Shown: positions 1 through 5,163 of the stretch, one piece after another
Layout: every line of letters begins with the position of its first letter
Numbering within the stretch: position 1 is the stretch's first letter
Origin: an uncultured Marvinbryantia sp.
GTDB taxonomy: Bacteria > Bacillota > Clostridia > Lachnospirales > Lachnospiraceae
Reading direction: 5' to 3'
NCBI GenBank assembly: GCA_947624335.1
Contig: CANQJX010000131.1
Location: 1 to 5,163 of the forward strand
Length of the DNA stretch: 5,163 nt
Made by a program: the position numbers and the translations under genes
The notes under the pieces: generated by a model
Databases searched by the model: none
What the model saw: the letters and a program-made list of their open reading frames with translations, nothing else
What the model was told of the DNA's origin: nothing

Positions 1-53
1 GGCACCAACAGCACATCGTCAAACGTAATGCCTTCACCTATGATACGACCCAT
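1..53 (-). CDS. guaB: IMP dehydrogenase, N-terminal fragment (cut by window edge)
   Basis: Only the first 17 codons are visible; the gene continues beyond base 1. They read MGRIIGEGITFDDVLLVP when the final split codon is included, and the segment EGITFDDVLLVP is the highly conserved N-terminus of bacterial IMP dehydrogenase. This cytoplasmic enzyme oxidises IMP to XMP with NAD+, the first committed step of GMP synthesis. The ATG at 53-51 is preceded by a purine-rich ribosome binding site (GAGAGGAAG, about 58-66) and by a near-consensus promoter (87-115), so the gene can be transcribed independently of the upstream membrane-protein gene. The active-site cysteine loop and CBS domains fall outside the window. 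The call rests on a short but distinctive motif. Confidence 0.9.
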   Translation of the reverse strand, partial: MGRIIGEGITFDDVLLV

Positions 54-83
54 TTTATCTTCCTCTCTTTCTCTGTATTTCCC

Positions 84-101
84 GATATTCTATCAAATAT
101 C
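84..101. repeat. inverted repeat over the guaB -10 (possible operator)
   Basis: GATATT (84-89) and AATATC (96-101) are perfect inverted 6-bp arms around a 6-bp centre. The left arm overlaps the -10 hexamer (87-92), and the whole element lies in and beside the promoter core. A protein bound here would block RNA polymerase, so it could be a repressor site. The sequence is AT-rich and the arms short, so chance is a real alternative. I do not recognise it as a known PurR or CodY site; the CodY consensus match is poor. Confidence 0.35.
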
Positions 102-115
102 AATCTGCCTGTCAA
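87..115 (-). promoter_or_regulatory. sigma-A promoter of guaB
   Basis: On the minus strand a perfect -35 hexamer TTGACA (115-110) is followed after exactly 17 bp by TAGAAT (92-87), five of six matches to the -10 consensus. TG precedes the -10 with one base between, giving an extended -10. The predicted start is near base 80, for a leader of about 27 nt. This is the strongest promoter-like sequence in the window and points to high basal expression. The short leader leaves no room for a riboswitch. Confidence 0.85.
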
Positions 116-145
116 CTATCCGCTTCGCTACTTTCGCAAATAAAT

Positions 146-655
146 TTAGTCTATATTCACTTCTCTGGGAGCAACCCGTTTCATGTCTTTGAGGATCACA
201 TCGTTTGGCTCAAAGATTACGCGCTGCAGCTCTTTTTCGCCCTTTATGATCATGGTATAGGTCTTGTGGTCCGCCTCTTTGGAAGAAAAATCATACGTCT
301 TGAGATTGCCGTTATGATTATAGGAATCCAGCGCGTGGGAATTTGAGGGCGCCATGATCTCCAGTTCTTTTATATCCGCGCTGTATACGCGTTTTCTCTT
401 CTGCTTGGACATGATTTTATCCACGTCCAGTTCCCCGTTCACATACAGATACTCAAATTCTACGTCAAACGTGGGGATCAAAAAATAGTCTGCGATCAGA
501 AGCGCAACCGCCACCAGGAATCCGATCATGCCCGCCGCCGTAAACAGCGCCGCCAGCACCGCCAGCACCGTGGCCGCGATCAAAAGCGCTTTTAAAACCG
601 CGTCTTTCATGGTTGCTTTTCTCTTTACAATTACTTCCGTATACAGATCGCTCAT
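146..655 (-). CDS. DUF6106-like two-helix membrane protein, function unknown
   Basis: A 169-residue protein. The first ~18 residues are charged and include KRK at 11-13. Residues ~20-60 are almost wholly hydrophobic and divide into two likely transmembrane helices (~20-41 and ~43-60) joined by a short Ala/Gly-rich turn, forming a membrane hairpin. From about residue 61 follows a ~108-residue soluble domain that begins with DVEFEYLYVNGELDVDKI and a basic stretch KQKRKR, likely cytoplasmic. Its alternating hydrophobic pattern suggests a beta-rich fold. The sequence resembles the uncharacterised DUF6106 family that I recall from Lachnospiraceae and relatives; that assignment is from memory. The ATG at 655 has an ideal AGGAGGT (670-664) 8 nt upstream. 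The gene has its own promoter, sits between groEL and guaB, and has no clear terminator before the guaB promoter. No catalytic motif is visible, and no function can be assigned. Confidence 0.85.
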   Translation of the reverse strand: MSDLYTEVIVKRKATMKDAVLKALLIAATVLAVLAALFTAAGMIGFLVAVALLIADYFLIPTFDVEFEYLYVNGELDVDKIMSKQKRKRVYSADIKELEIMAPSNSHALDSYNHNGNLKTYDFSSKEADHKTYTMIIKGEKELQRVIFEPNDVILKDMKRVAPREVNID

Positions 656-708
656 AACAGATTACCTCCTCGATAAATAGGTTTCTTGTCCCGGATATTT
701 TCGGAAAT

Positions 709-737
709 AGTATAGCATTAAAAAAAGGGAGGGGCAA
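709..737 (-). promoter_or_regulatory. sigma-A promoter of the DUF6106-like gene
   Basis: TTGCCC (737-732) and TATACT (714-709) on the minus strand are separated by exactly 17 bp. The predicted start is near base 702, giving a leader of about 47 nt to the ATG at 655. The promoter begins only 8 bp past the hairpin of the groEL terminator, so this gene is a separate transcription unit from groESL. Confidence 0.7.
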
Positions 738-745
738 GAGAAGAA

Positions 746-786
746 TAAAACACCCTTTCGCCTGCAAGCAGTCGGTGGGTGTTTTA
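746..786 (-). terminator. Rho-independent terminator of groESL
   Basis: In the minus-strand transcript UAAAACACCC (786-777) pairs perfectly with GGGUGUUUUA (755-746), a 10-bp stem. The loop itself can fold further, with CG/CG and CUG/CAG pairs around a 4-nt tip. The stem ends in UUUU and runs into a U-rich tract (AUUCUUCUCUU). It begins about 24 nt after the groEL stop codon, the expected place for the end of the groESL mRNA. Confidence 0.85.
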
Positions 787-810
787 CTCTGTTGATCGCC
801 GTTTATGCGC

Positions 811-2433
811 TTACATCATTCCGGGAGCCATTCCGCCGCCCTGCATGGGAGGAACGTCCTCTTTGATGTTTGCAACGCAGGATTCGGTTGTAAGGAAGGT
901 AGCTGCTACGCTGGTCGCATTCTGCAGCGCGCTTCTGGTTACCTTTGCCGGGTCAAGAATCCCCGCTTTTACCATATCTACATATTCTTCCTTGAATGCG
1001 TCAAAGCCGTATCCTACTTTGGAATCCATTACTTTGTTTACTACCACGGCGCCCTCTAAGCCCGCGTTCTCCACAATCTGATACAGCGGAGAGCTTAATG
1101 CTTTCAGGATCACCTGCGCGCCGGTCTTTTCGTCGCCTTCCAGCTGATCAACCAGCTTGGAAACTTCCTTCGCCGCATGGATGTACGCGGAACCGCCGCC
1201 GGCAACAATGCCTTCTTCTACGGCCGCCCTTGTTGCGTTCAGGGCGTCTTCCATACGCAGCTTCGCTTCTTTCATTTCTGTCTCCGTCGCTGCGCCTACG
1301 CGGATTACCGCTACGCCGCCGGACAATTTTGCAAGGCGTTCCTGCAGTTTTTCTTTATCAAACTCAGATGTGGTCTCCTCGATCTGCGCTTTAATCTGGC
1401 TGATTCTCGCCTGAATCTCTTTCTTCGCGCCGGCGCCGTCTACGATAACCGTATTTTCTTTCTGCACCTTCACGGATTTCGCGCGTCCGAGCATATCGAT
1501 CGTGGTATCCTTAAGCTCCAGTCCCAACTCCTCGGAGATTACCTGTCCGCCCGTAAGGATCGCGATATCTTTGAGCATTTCTTTTCTTCTGTCGCCATAG
1601 CCCGGAGCCTTTACCGCAACAACGCTGAATGTTCCCCGCAGCTTGTTTACGATCAGCGTGGTAAGCGCTTCCCCTTCCACGTCTTCCGCGATGATCAGAA
1701 GTTTTCTGCCGGACTGCACAATCTGTTCCAGAAGCGGCAGGATATCCTGGATAACCGCAATCTTCTTATCGGTAATCAGAATGTAGGGATCGTCCAGAAC
1801 CGCTTCCATCTTTTCCATATCCGTCGCCATATATGCGGAGATATAGCCTCTGTCAAACTGCATGCCTTCTACCAGATCCAGTTCCGTCAGCATCGTCTTG
1901 GATTCCTCAATGGTGATTACGCCGTCGTTCGACACTTTTTCCATTGCGTCCGCAACCATATTTCCAACTTCTTCATCCCCTGCGGAAATAGCGGCAACCC
2001 TTGCCATCTGATGTTTGCCGGTTACCTTGCTGCTCATTTTTGCGATTGCGTCTACCGCAATATCGGTCGCTTTTTTCATACCCTTGCGCAGTACAATCGG
2101 ATTTGCGCCCGCCGCAAGGTTCTTCATGCCTTCCTGAATCATGGACTGTGCCAGCACAGTCGCGGTGGTCGTACCGTCGCCCGCCACGTCGTTGGTCTTG
2201 GTTGCAACTTCTTTTACAAGCTGCGCGCCCATGTTCTCAAACGCATCTTCCAGCTCGATTTCCTTTGCAATCGTCACGCCGTCGTTTGTGATCAGCGGAA
2301 CGCCGAACTGCTTGTCAAGCACCACGTTTCTGCCTTTCGGCCCCAATGTTACCTTTACGGTATCTGCCAGCTTATCCACGCCGGTTTTCAGTGCGGCTCT
2401 CGCCTCGGAGCCATATTTAATTTCCTTTGCCAT
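811..2433 (-). CDS. groEL: 60-kDa chaperonin GroEL
   Basis: A complete 540-residue GroEL/Cpn60, the usual family length. It forms the double-ring, ATP-driven folding chamber of the cytoplasm, capped by GroES. The N-terminus MAKEIKYGSEAR and the TLGPKGRNV segment (about 29-37) are typical. The nucleotide-binding GDGTTT motif lies at 85-90, with Asp86 matching E. coli Asp87. The equatorial signature AAVEEGIVAGGG follows the ATRAAVEEG stretch near residue 400, and the catalytic Asp of the MEDALNATR segment is at about 397. The C-terminus is a short Gly/Met tail, QGGGMAPGMM. The ATG at 2433 has AGGAGG (2446-2441) 7 nt upstream, and the start lies 16 nt after the groES stop, so the two are co-transcribed. 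Regulation is by the promoter and CIRCE operator ahead of groES. A strong terminator follows. No key residue appears to be missing. Confidence 0.99.
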   Translation of the reverse strand: MAKEIKYGSEARAALKTGVDKLADTVKVTLGPKGRNVVLDKQFGVPLITNDGVTIAKEIELEDAFENMGAQLVKEVATKTNDVAGDGTTTATVLAQSMIQEGMKNLAAGANPIVLRKGMKKATDIAVDAIAKMSSKVTGKHQMARVAAISAGDEEVGNMVADAMEKVSNDGVITIEESKTMLTELDLVEGMQFDRGYISAYMATDMEKMEAVLDDPYILITDKKIAVIQDILPLLEQIVQSGRKLLIIAEDVEGEALTTLIVNKLRGTFSVVAVKAPGYGDRRKEMLKDIAILTGGQVISEELGLELKDTTIDMLGRAKSVKVQKENTVIVDGAGAKKEIQARISQIKAQIEETTSEFDKEKLQERLAKLSGGVAVIRVGAATETEMKEAKLRMEDALNATRAAVEEGIVAGGGSAYIHAAKEVSKLVDQLEGDEKTGAQVILKALSSPLYQIVENAGLEGAVVVNKVMDSKVGYGFDAFKEEYVDMVKAGILDPAKVTRSALQNATSVAATFLTTESCVANIKEDVPPMQGGGMAPGMM

Positions 2434-2449
2434 AGTAAAGCCTCCTGTT

Positions 2450-2734
2450 CTATTCTACAATTGCCAGAATATCATTCTGTTTTACAATAATGTATTCTTC
2501 GTCGTCCAATTTTACTTCGTTGCCGGCATACTTAGAGTAAATAACCTTGTCACCCTTTTTCACCTGCATCTTTACTTCCTTACCGTCTACCATTCCGCCC
2601 GGTCCTACGGCGATGACTTCCGCCTGCTGCGGCTTTTCCTGCGATTTCGCCGCCAGAATGATTCCGGACTTTGTCGTCTCTTCTGCTTCAAACTGTTTTA
2701 ACACAACTCTGTCGCCTAACGGTACTAGTTTCAT
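2450..2734 (-). CDS. groES: 10-kDa co-chaperonin GroES
   Basis: A complete 94-residue GroES, the heptameric lid of the GroEL chamber. MKLVPLGDRVVLKQ is the classic N-terminal beta strand. Residues ~15-33 form the mobile loop, with SGIIL in place of the E. coli IVL region that contacts GroEL. The roof and base follow (VGPGG at ~43-47, GDKVIYSKYAGNEVK, and the C-terminal EYIIVKQNDILAIVE). The ATG at 2734 is chosen because AGGAGG (2748-2743) lies 8 nt upstream and translation from there matches GroES family starts. An in-frame ATG at 2761 would add nine residues but has no ribosome binding site. First gene of the groES-groEL operon, controlled by a CIRCE operator in its leader. Confidence 0.98.
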   Translation of the reverse strand: MKLVPLGDRVVLKQFEAEETTKSGIILAAKSQEKPQQAEVIAVGPGGMVDGKEVKMQVKKGDKVIYSKYAGNEVKLDDEEYIIVKQNDILAIVE

Positions 2735-2742
2735 AATTGCGT

Positions 2743-2748
2743 CCTCCT
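2743..2748 (-). promoter_or_regulatory. ribosome binding site that fixes the groES start
   Basis: AGGAGG on the minus strand, 8 nt before the ATG at 2734. It lies downstream of the alternative in-frame ATG at 2761, so it can only serve the shorter GroES and settles the start at 94 residues. Confidence 0.9.
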
Positions 2749-2765
2749 TTATTTTCTTCATTTTA

Positions 2766-2792
2766 TTAGCACTCGCCTTGGTCGAGTGCTAA
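2766..2792. promoter_or_regulatory. CIRCE operator (HrcA binding site) of groESL
   Basis: TTAGCACTC (2766-2774), a 9-bp spacer, and GAGTGCTAA (2784-2792) match the CIRCE consensus perfectly in both arms and spacing. CIRCE is bound by the HrcA repressor, which needs GroEL to stay active; misfolded proteins titrate GroEL and relieve repression. Here the element lies just after the predicted transcription start (about 2797) and before the ribosome binding site, the usual position in Firmicutes. In the mRNA it can also form a 5' stem-loop. hrcA itself is not in the window. Confidence 0.98.
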
Positions 2793-2799
2793 TTTCAGA

Positions 2800-2821
2800 A
2801 CATATATTAGTAAATATATGT
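2800..2821. repeat. perfect 9-4-9 palindrome over the groESL -10
   Basis: ACATATATT (2800-2808) and AATATATGT (2813-2821) are perfect inverted arms around AGTA. The element spans the groESL -10 (2804-2809) and half of the spacer, and is separate from CIRCE, which begins 8 bp away. It may be a second operator or simply an AT-rich promoter palindrome. It does not resemble the CtsR heptad repeat. Confidence 0.5.
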
Positions 2822-2832
2822 AAAATATGCAA
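2804..2832 (-). promoter_or_regulatory. sigma-A promoter of groESL
   Basis: TTGCAT (2832-2827) and TAATAT (2809-2804) on the minus strand are spaced by 17 bp. The predicted start near 2797 puts CIRCE at about +6 to +32. A second -35-like TTGAGA further upstream pairs only with a poorly spaced -10, so this pair is preferred. Confidence 0.65.
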
Positions 2833-2910
2833 CTTTATACATTCTCAATAAATTGCCTTTTCCCTCCTAAAATCTTCTATTTTCTCTCAAAATCTCTCGA
2901 TTTCTTATTT

Positions 2911-3696
2911 TTAGAACTTTTTCCGGTTTGCCTTGATCTCTTTGAGTTCCTCAAACACCACGTCGTTTACCACCTTGATGTATGTCCCTTTCATACCGGA
3001 CGAACGGGATTCGATCACGCCCGCGCTTTCAAATTTGCGCAGCGCGTTTACAATCACCGATCGCGTGATTCCCACACGGTCCGCAACCTTGCTTGCTACT
3101 AAGATACCCTCATTTCCGTTCAGTTCATCAAAAATGTGGATGATCGCTTCCAGTTCGGAATAAGACAGCGTGCTGATCGCCGATTTTACAATCTGTATTT
3201 TCCGGCTTTCTTCCGCATTCTCCTCATTAACGGAGCGCATCATCTCCAGACCGACCACGGTTGTGCCGTATTCGCTCAAAATGATATCGTCAATGGTATA
3301 CTGGCTGTCGCTTTTATACATAAAAACGGTGCCCAGCCGTTCTCCCGCAATATCAATCGGATTGATGATCGCCTGGTATTTGCGCACGTCCAGGCTGACA
3401 AAACCAAGCGTCTCCAGATTTACATTTTCTTTTGTCGAAAGGACTGCCAGGAGGCGTTCGTTTAACAGCGGGTCAATAAATCCGCCTACCTTATCCGCGA
3501 TCAGTTCATGGATCTCCGGAACCTGTTCGCTTAAGCTCACGCCCAGAACCTTTCCTTTTCGGCTGATGACCAGAATGTTTGAATCCAGTATGTCTGTCAG
3601 TACCCCGCAGATGTCGTTGAACACTACCTTGCTGGAATTATTATTGTGCAATAGTTTGTTGATCTTACGCGTTTTGTCTAATAGTTGTACACTCAT
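2911..3696 (-). CDS. codY: global transcriptional regulator CodY
   Basis: A complete 261-residue CodY, close to the usual ~259. CodY is a cytoplasmic DNA-binding dimer that senses branched-chain amino acids, and in many species GTP, and represses nitrogen, amino-acid and virulence genes while nutrients are plentiful. Residues 1-~155 form the N-terminal GAF effector domain (LLDKTRKIN start; ERLGT at 119-123). A helical linker follows (~156-180), then the winged helix-turn-helix, with the near-invariant segment running from Ala201 to Arg220 (ASKVADRVGITRSVIV and on) followed by ESAGVIESRS and GMKGTY. The DNA-binding half is almost identical to B. subtilis CodY, whereas the effector half is more divergent: the FPV pocket motif is not evident and the loop before ERLGT is about three residues shorter by hand alignment. 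The ATG at 3696 has GGAGGA (3706-3701) only 4 nt away, rather close but workable. The gene has its own promoter and likely CodY boxes. Confidence 0.97.
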   Translation of the reverse strand: MSVQLLDKTRKINKLLHNNNSSKVVFNDICGVLTDILDSNILVISRKGKVLGVSLSEQVPEIHELIADKVGGFIDPLLNERLLAVLSTKENVNLETLGFVSLDVRKYQAIINPIDIAGERLGTVFMYKSDSQYTIDDIILSEYGTTVVGLEMMRSVNEENAEESRKIQIVKSAISTLSYSELEAIIHIFDELNGNEGILVASKVADRVGITRSVIVNALRKFESAGVIESRSSGMKGTYIKVVNDVVFEELKEIKANRKKF

Positions 3697-3770
3697 GCTA
3701 TCCTCCCTGTCCGCTGTGTATTAACGTGTTCCTGCCGCTGTTGCACTTTCTCTCTGGTTACTGTCCTGTA

Positions 3771-3799
3771 AGTTTAGCATAGATTTTTAGGAATATCAA
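3771..3799 (-). promoter_or_regulatory. sigma-A promoter of codY
   Basis: TTGATA (3799-3794) and TAAACT (3776-3771) on the minus strand are spaced by 17 bp, with an extended -10 TG one base before the -10. The predicted start is near 3764, giving a leader of about 67 nt. The promoter lies downstream of the topA terminator, so codY is transcribed on its own. Confidence 0.75.
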
Positions 3800-3802
3800 T
3801 TA

Positions 3803-3826
3803 AAATTCTATAAATTTCTGACAATC
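3803..3826. promoter_or_regulatory. two overlapping CodY-like boxes upstream of codY
   Basis: Read on the plus strand, 3812-3826 is AAATTTCTGACAATC, matching 12 of 15 positions of the CodY box AATTTTCWGAAAATT. The 15-mer at 3803-3817 (AAATTCTATAAATTT) matches 10 of 15 and overlaps the first by exactly 6 bp. Pairs of 15-bp motifs overlapping by 6 bp have been described as the native CodY site in B. subtilis. The element ends 3 bp before the codY -35, at roughly -39 to -62 from the predicted start. I infer autoregulation. AT-rich background makes the weaker box uncertain. Confidence 0.6.
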
Positions 3827-3851
3827 TCGAAAAATCTTTTAATTGCTTCAT

Positions 3852-3895
3852 AAAAAGGCGGAATCGCATCAAAAAATAATACAATTCCGACTTTT
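3852..3895 (-). terminator. Rho-independent terminator of topA
   Basis: In the minus-strand transcript AAAAG-U-CGGAAU (3895-3884) pairs with AUUCCG-C-CUUUU (3864-3853), with one mismatch. The stem extends inward through further pairs, several of them G-U, to a U-rich loop (3871-3877). The 3' arm ends in UUUUU. It begins 13 nt after the topA stop codon. The inner G-U pairs exist only in minus-strand RNA; as A·C mismatches they would weaken the hairpin in the other direction, which supports use by topA. Confidence 0.8.
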
Positions 3896-3908
3896 CCTAG
3901 CGGCTTTC

Positions 3909-5163
3909 TTATTTGGTTTCCGGGGAGGGCTTCTGCCATGTCATAAAATCACATTCCGGATTGTTTTCGCAGCCGTAATATCTTCGTCCTTTCTTTGTTC
4001 TGCGCACTACAATATCCTTTCCGCATTTCGGGCACGGCACGCCGATTTTTTCCAGATAAGGCTTTGTATTGCGGCACTCCGGAAATCCCGGACAGGCAAG
4101 GAATTTGCCGTGCGGCCCGTATTTAACCACCATGTTCCGCCCGCATAATTCACAGACTACATCCGTTTCTTCATCTGCGATTTTTACCGATTCCAGTTCC
4201 TTCTCGGCCGCTTTGACCGCTTCGTTTAAGTCCGGATAAAAATTGCTTACCACAGTCTTCCAGTTGACTGCCCCCTCCTCTACTTTGTCCAGAAGGGATT
4301 CCATATTCGCGGTAAAATTTACGTCCACAATGCTTGGGAACGCTTTTTTCATCATCTGATTGACAATTTCGCCCAGCTCCGTCAGATAAAGGTTCTTATT
4401 TTCCTTTGTGACATATCTGCGCGCCAGAAGCGTGGTGATTGTAGGCGCATAGGTGCTGGGGCGCCCGATTCCCAGTTCTTCCAGGGTTTTTACCAGCGAC
4501 GCTTCGGTATAGTGCGCGGGCGGTTGGGTAAAATGCTGTTTTTCCTCCAGTTCCCGCATGGCCAGCGCCGTATCCTTGGAAATCTTTGCCAGAACCGGCT
4601 GGCTCTTTTCCTCTTCCTCCGCGTCCTGCACATACACCGCCATAAATCCTTCAAACGCAAGCGTAGAAGCAGACGCGGTAAAACGGTAATCGCCCGCGCC
4701 AATCTTCGCCGAAATCGTAGTATAGCGCGCGTTTTCCATCCTGCTTGCGGCAAACCGTTTCCAGATCAACTGGTACAGCCGGAACTGGTCTCTGCTCAAA
4801 GACTCCTTGATCAGCGCCGGCGTGCGCGCAATGTCGCTCGGACGGATCGCCTCATGCGCATCCTGAATCCGCTTTGCGCCCGTTTTTGCCTGCTCCGTTT
4901 TCCCTACATATGCCTCGCCGTACTGTTCCCGGATAAATTCTTTTGCCGCGGCGTCCGCCTCCTGCGCGACGCGCACGGAATCCGTCCTTAAATAAGTGAT
5001 CAGGCCTACGGTGCCGCTGCCCTTGATATCCACGCCTTCATAAAGCTGCTGCGCGATGCGCATTGTCTTTTGCGTGGAAAAGTTTAACGTCTTGGACGCT
5101 TCCTGCTGCAGGGTGCTTGTCGTAAACGGAAGGGGCGCTTTGCGGATACGCTCCCCCGTCTTC
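3909..5163 (-). CDS. topA: DNA topoisomerase I, C-terminal 417 residues (cut by window edge)
   Basis: The reading frame is open to the right edge, so the N-terminal Toprim domain and true start lie outside; the Met at 5063 is internal. Topoisomerase IA relaxes negative supercoils through a transient 5'-phosphotyrosine. The fragment begins KTGERIRKAPLPFTTSTLQQEASKTLNFS, conserved in type IA enzymes. The active-site motif GLITYLRTDS follows, with the catalytic Tyr at visible residue 57 (codon 4994-4992). Next come the HEAIRPSD segment and GIGRPSTYA, both hallmarks of the core. Two C4 zinc ribbons follow: Cys 337, 340, 357, 363 and Cys 377, 380, 398, 404 (visible numbering; codons 4154-3951). 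The protein stops 13 residues after the last Cys (CDFMTWQKPSPETK), without the third zinc ribbon that I recall in B. subtilis TopA. A terminator follows 13 nt after the stop. Confidence 0.98.
   Translation of the reverse strand, partial: KTGERIRKAPLPFTTSTLQQEASKTLNFSTQKTMRIAQQLYEGVDIKGSGTVGLITYLRTDSVRVAQEADAAAKEFIREQYGEAYVGKTEQAKTGAKRIQDAHEAIRPSDIARTPALIKESLSRDQFRLYQLIWKRFAASRMENARYTTISAKIGAGDYRFTASASTLAFEGFMAVYVQDAEEEEKSQPVLAKISKDTALAMRELEEKQHFTQPPAHYTEASLVKTLEELGIGRPSTYAPTITTLLARRYVTKENKNLYLTELGEIVNQMMKKAFPSIVDVNFTANMESLLDKVEEGAVNWKTVVSNFYPDLNEAVKAAEKELESVKIADEETDVVCELCGRNMVVKYGPHGKFLACPGFPECRNTKPYLEKIGVPCPKCGKDIVVRRTKKGRRYYGCENNPECDFMTWQKPSPETK

Noticed and set aside
54..145. Possible purine riboswitch or terminator ahead of guaB
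   Set aside because: The predicted leader is only about 27 nt and the stretch before the promoter shows no stable stem with a U tract, so neither is supported.
465..767. Frame overlapping the membrane-protein gene and the groEL terminator
   Set aside because: It runs through the groEL terminator and the next promoter, gives a Gly-rich low-complexity translation, and is displaced by the well-supported gene in the other frame.
1177..2490. 437-codon open frame on the plus strand opposite groEL
   Set aside because: It lies antisense to an unmistakable groEL and groES end, its translation is rich in Cys, His, Phe and Arg with no family resemblance, and no ribosome binding site or promoter was seen. 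Long antisense frames are common opposite highly expressed genes with biased codons.
2450..2761. 103-residue form of GroES starting at ATG 2761
   Set aside because: No ribosome binding site precedes 2761; the AGGAGG at 2748-2743 lies inside that extension and serves the ATG at 2734, which matches GroES family starts.
2790..2804. CodY-like site TAATTTCAGAACATA at the groESL start
   Set aside because: It matches 11 of 15 consensus positions and keeps the TTTCAGAA core, but its left part is the end of CIRCE and the region is AT-rich, so the match is too weak to claim.
2890..2903. Small hairpin after codY as a terminator
   Set aside because: The stem is only 5 bp of mostly A-T pairs and no continuous U tract follows.
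3909..5063. Met at 5063 as the start of topA
   Set aside because: The frame stays open to the window edge and the 33 upstream codons encode conserved topoisomerase I sequence (APLPFTTSTLQQEAS), so this Met is internal.

Overview
The window reads as a chromosomal housekeeping region from a low-to-mid GC Firmicute of class Clostridia, most likely a Lachnospiraceae-type gut or rumen bacterium. This rests on a Firmicute-specific CodY regulator, a perfect CIRCE operator in front of groESL, strong AGGAGG ribosome binding sites, and a DUF6106-like membrane protein between groEL and guaB. The species cannot be told from the sequence. I see no mobile element, CRISPR array, tRNA, rRNA or phage gene.

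All six genes lie on the minus strand, so transcription runs from high to low coordinates. In that order they are: the C-terminal part of topA (DNA topoisomerase I, cut by the window's right edge), codY (GTP/branched-chain amino acid sensing repressor), groES and groEL (chaperonin), a 169-residue membrane protein of unknown function, and the first 17 codons of guaB (IMP dehydrogenase, cut by the left edge).

The intergenic regions carry readable control signals. topA ends in a hairpin terminator (3852-3895). codY has its own sigma-A promoter (3771-3799), with two overlapping CodY-like boxes just upstream (3803-3826), which suggests autoregulation. groESL has a sigma-A promoter (2804-2832), a perfect CIRCE operator for HrcA (2766-2792), and a second, unexplained 9-4-9 palindrome over the -10 (2800-2821). 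groEL ends in a strong terminator (746-786), followed almost directly by the promoter of the membrane-protein gene (709-737). guaB has a near-consensus promoter (87-115) with a 6-6-6 inverted repeat over its -10.

The genes do not form one pathway. They are separate housekeeping units: DNA supercoiling, nutrient sensing, protein folding and GTP synthesis. One plausible link is that guaB feeds GTP synthesis while CodY classically responds to GTP, but the window gives no direct evidence of a regulatory connection. I found no convincing new biological system. The items most worth checking are the extra palindrome in the groESL promoter, the tandem CodY boxes, the divergent CodY effector pocket, the absent third zinc ribbon of TopA, and the uncharacterised membrane protein.
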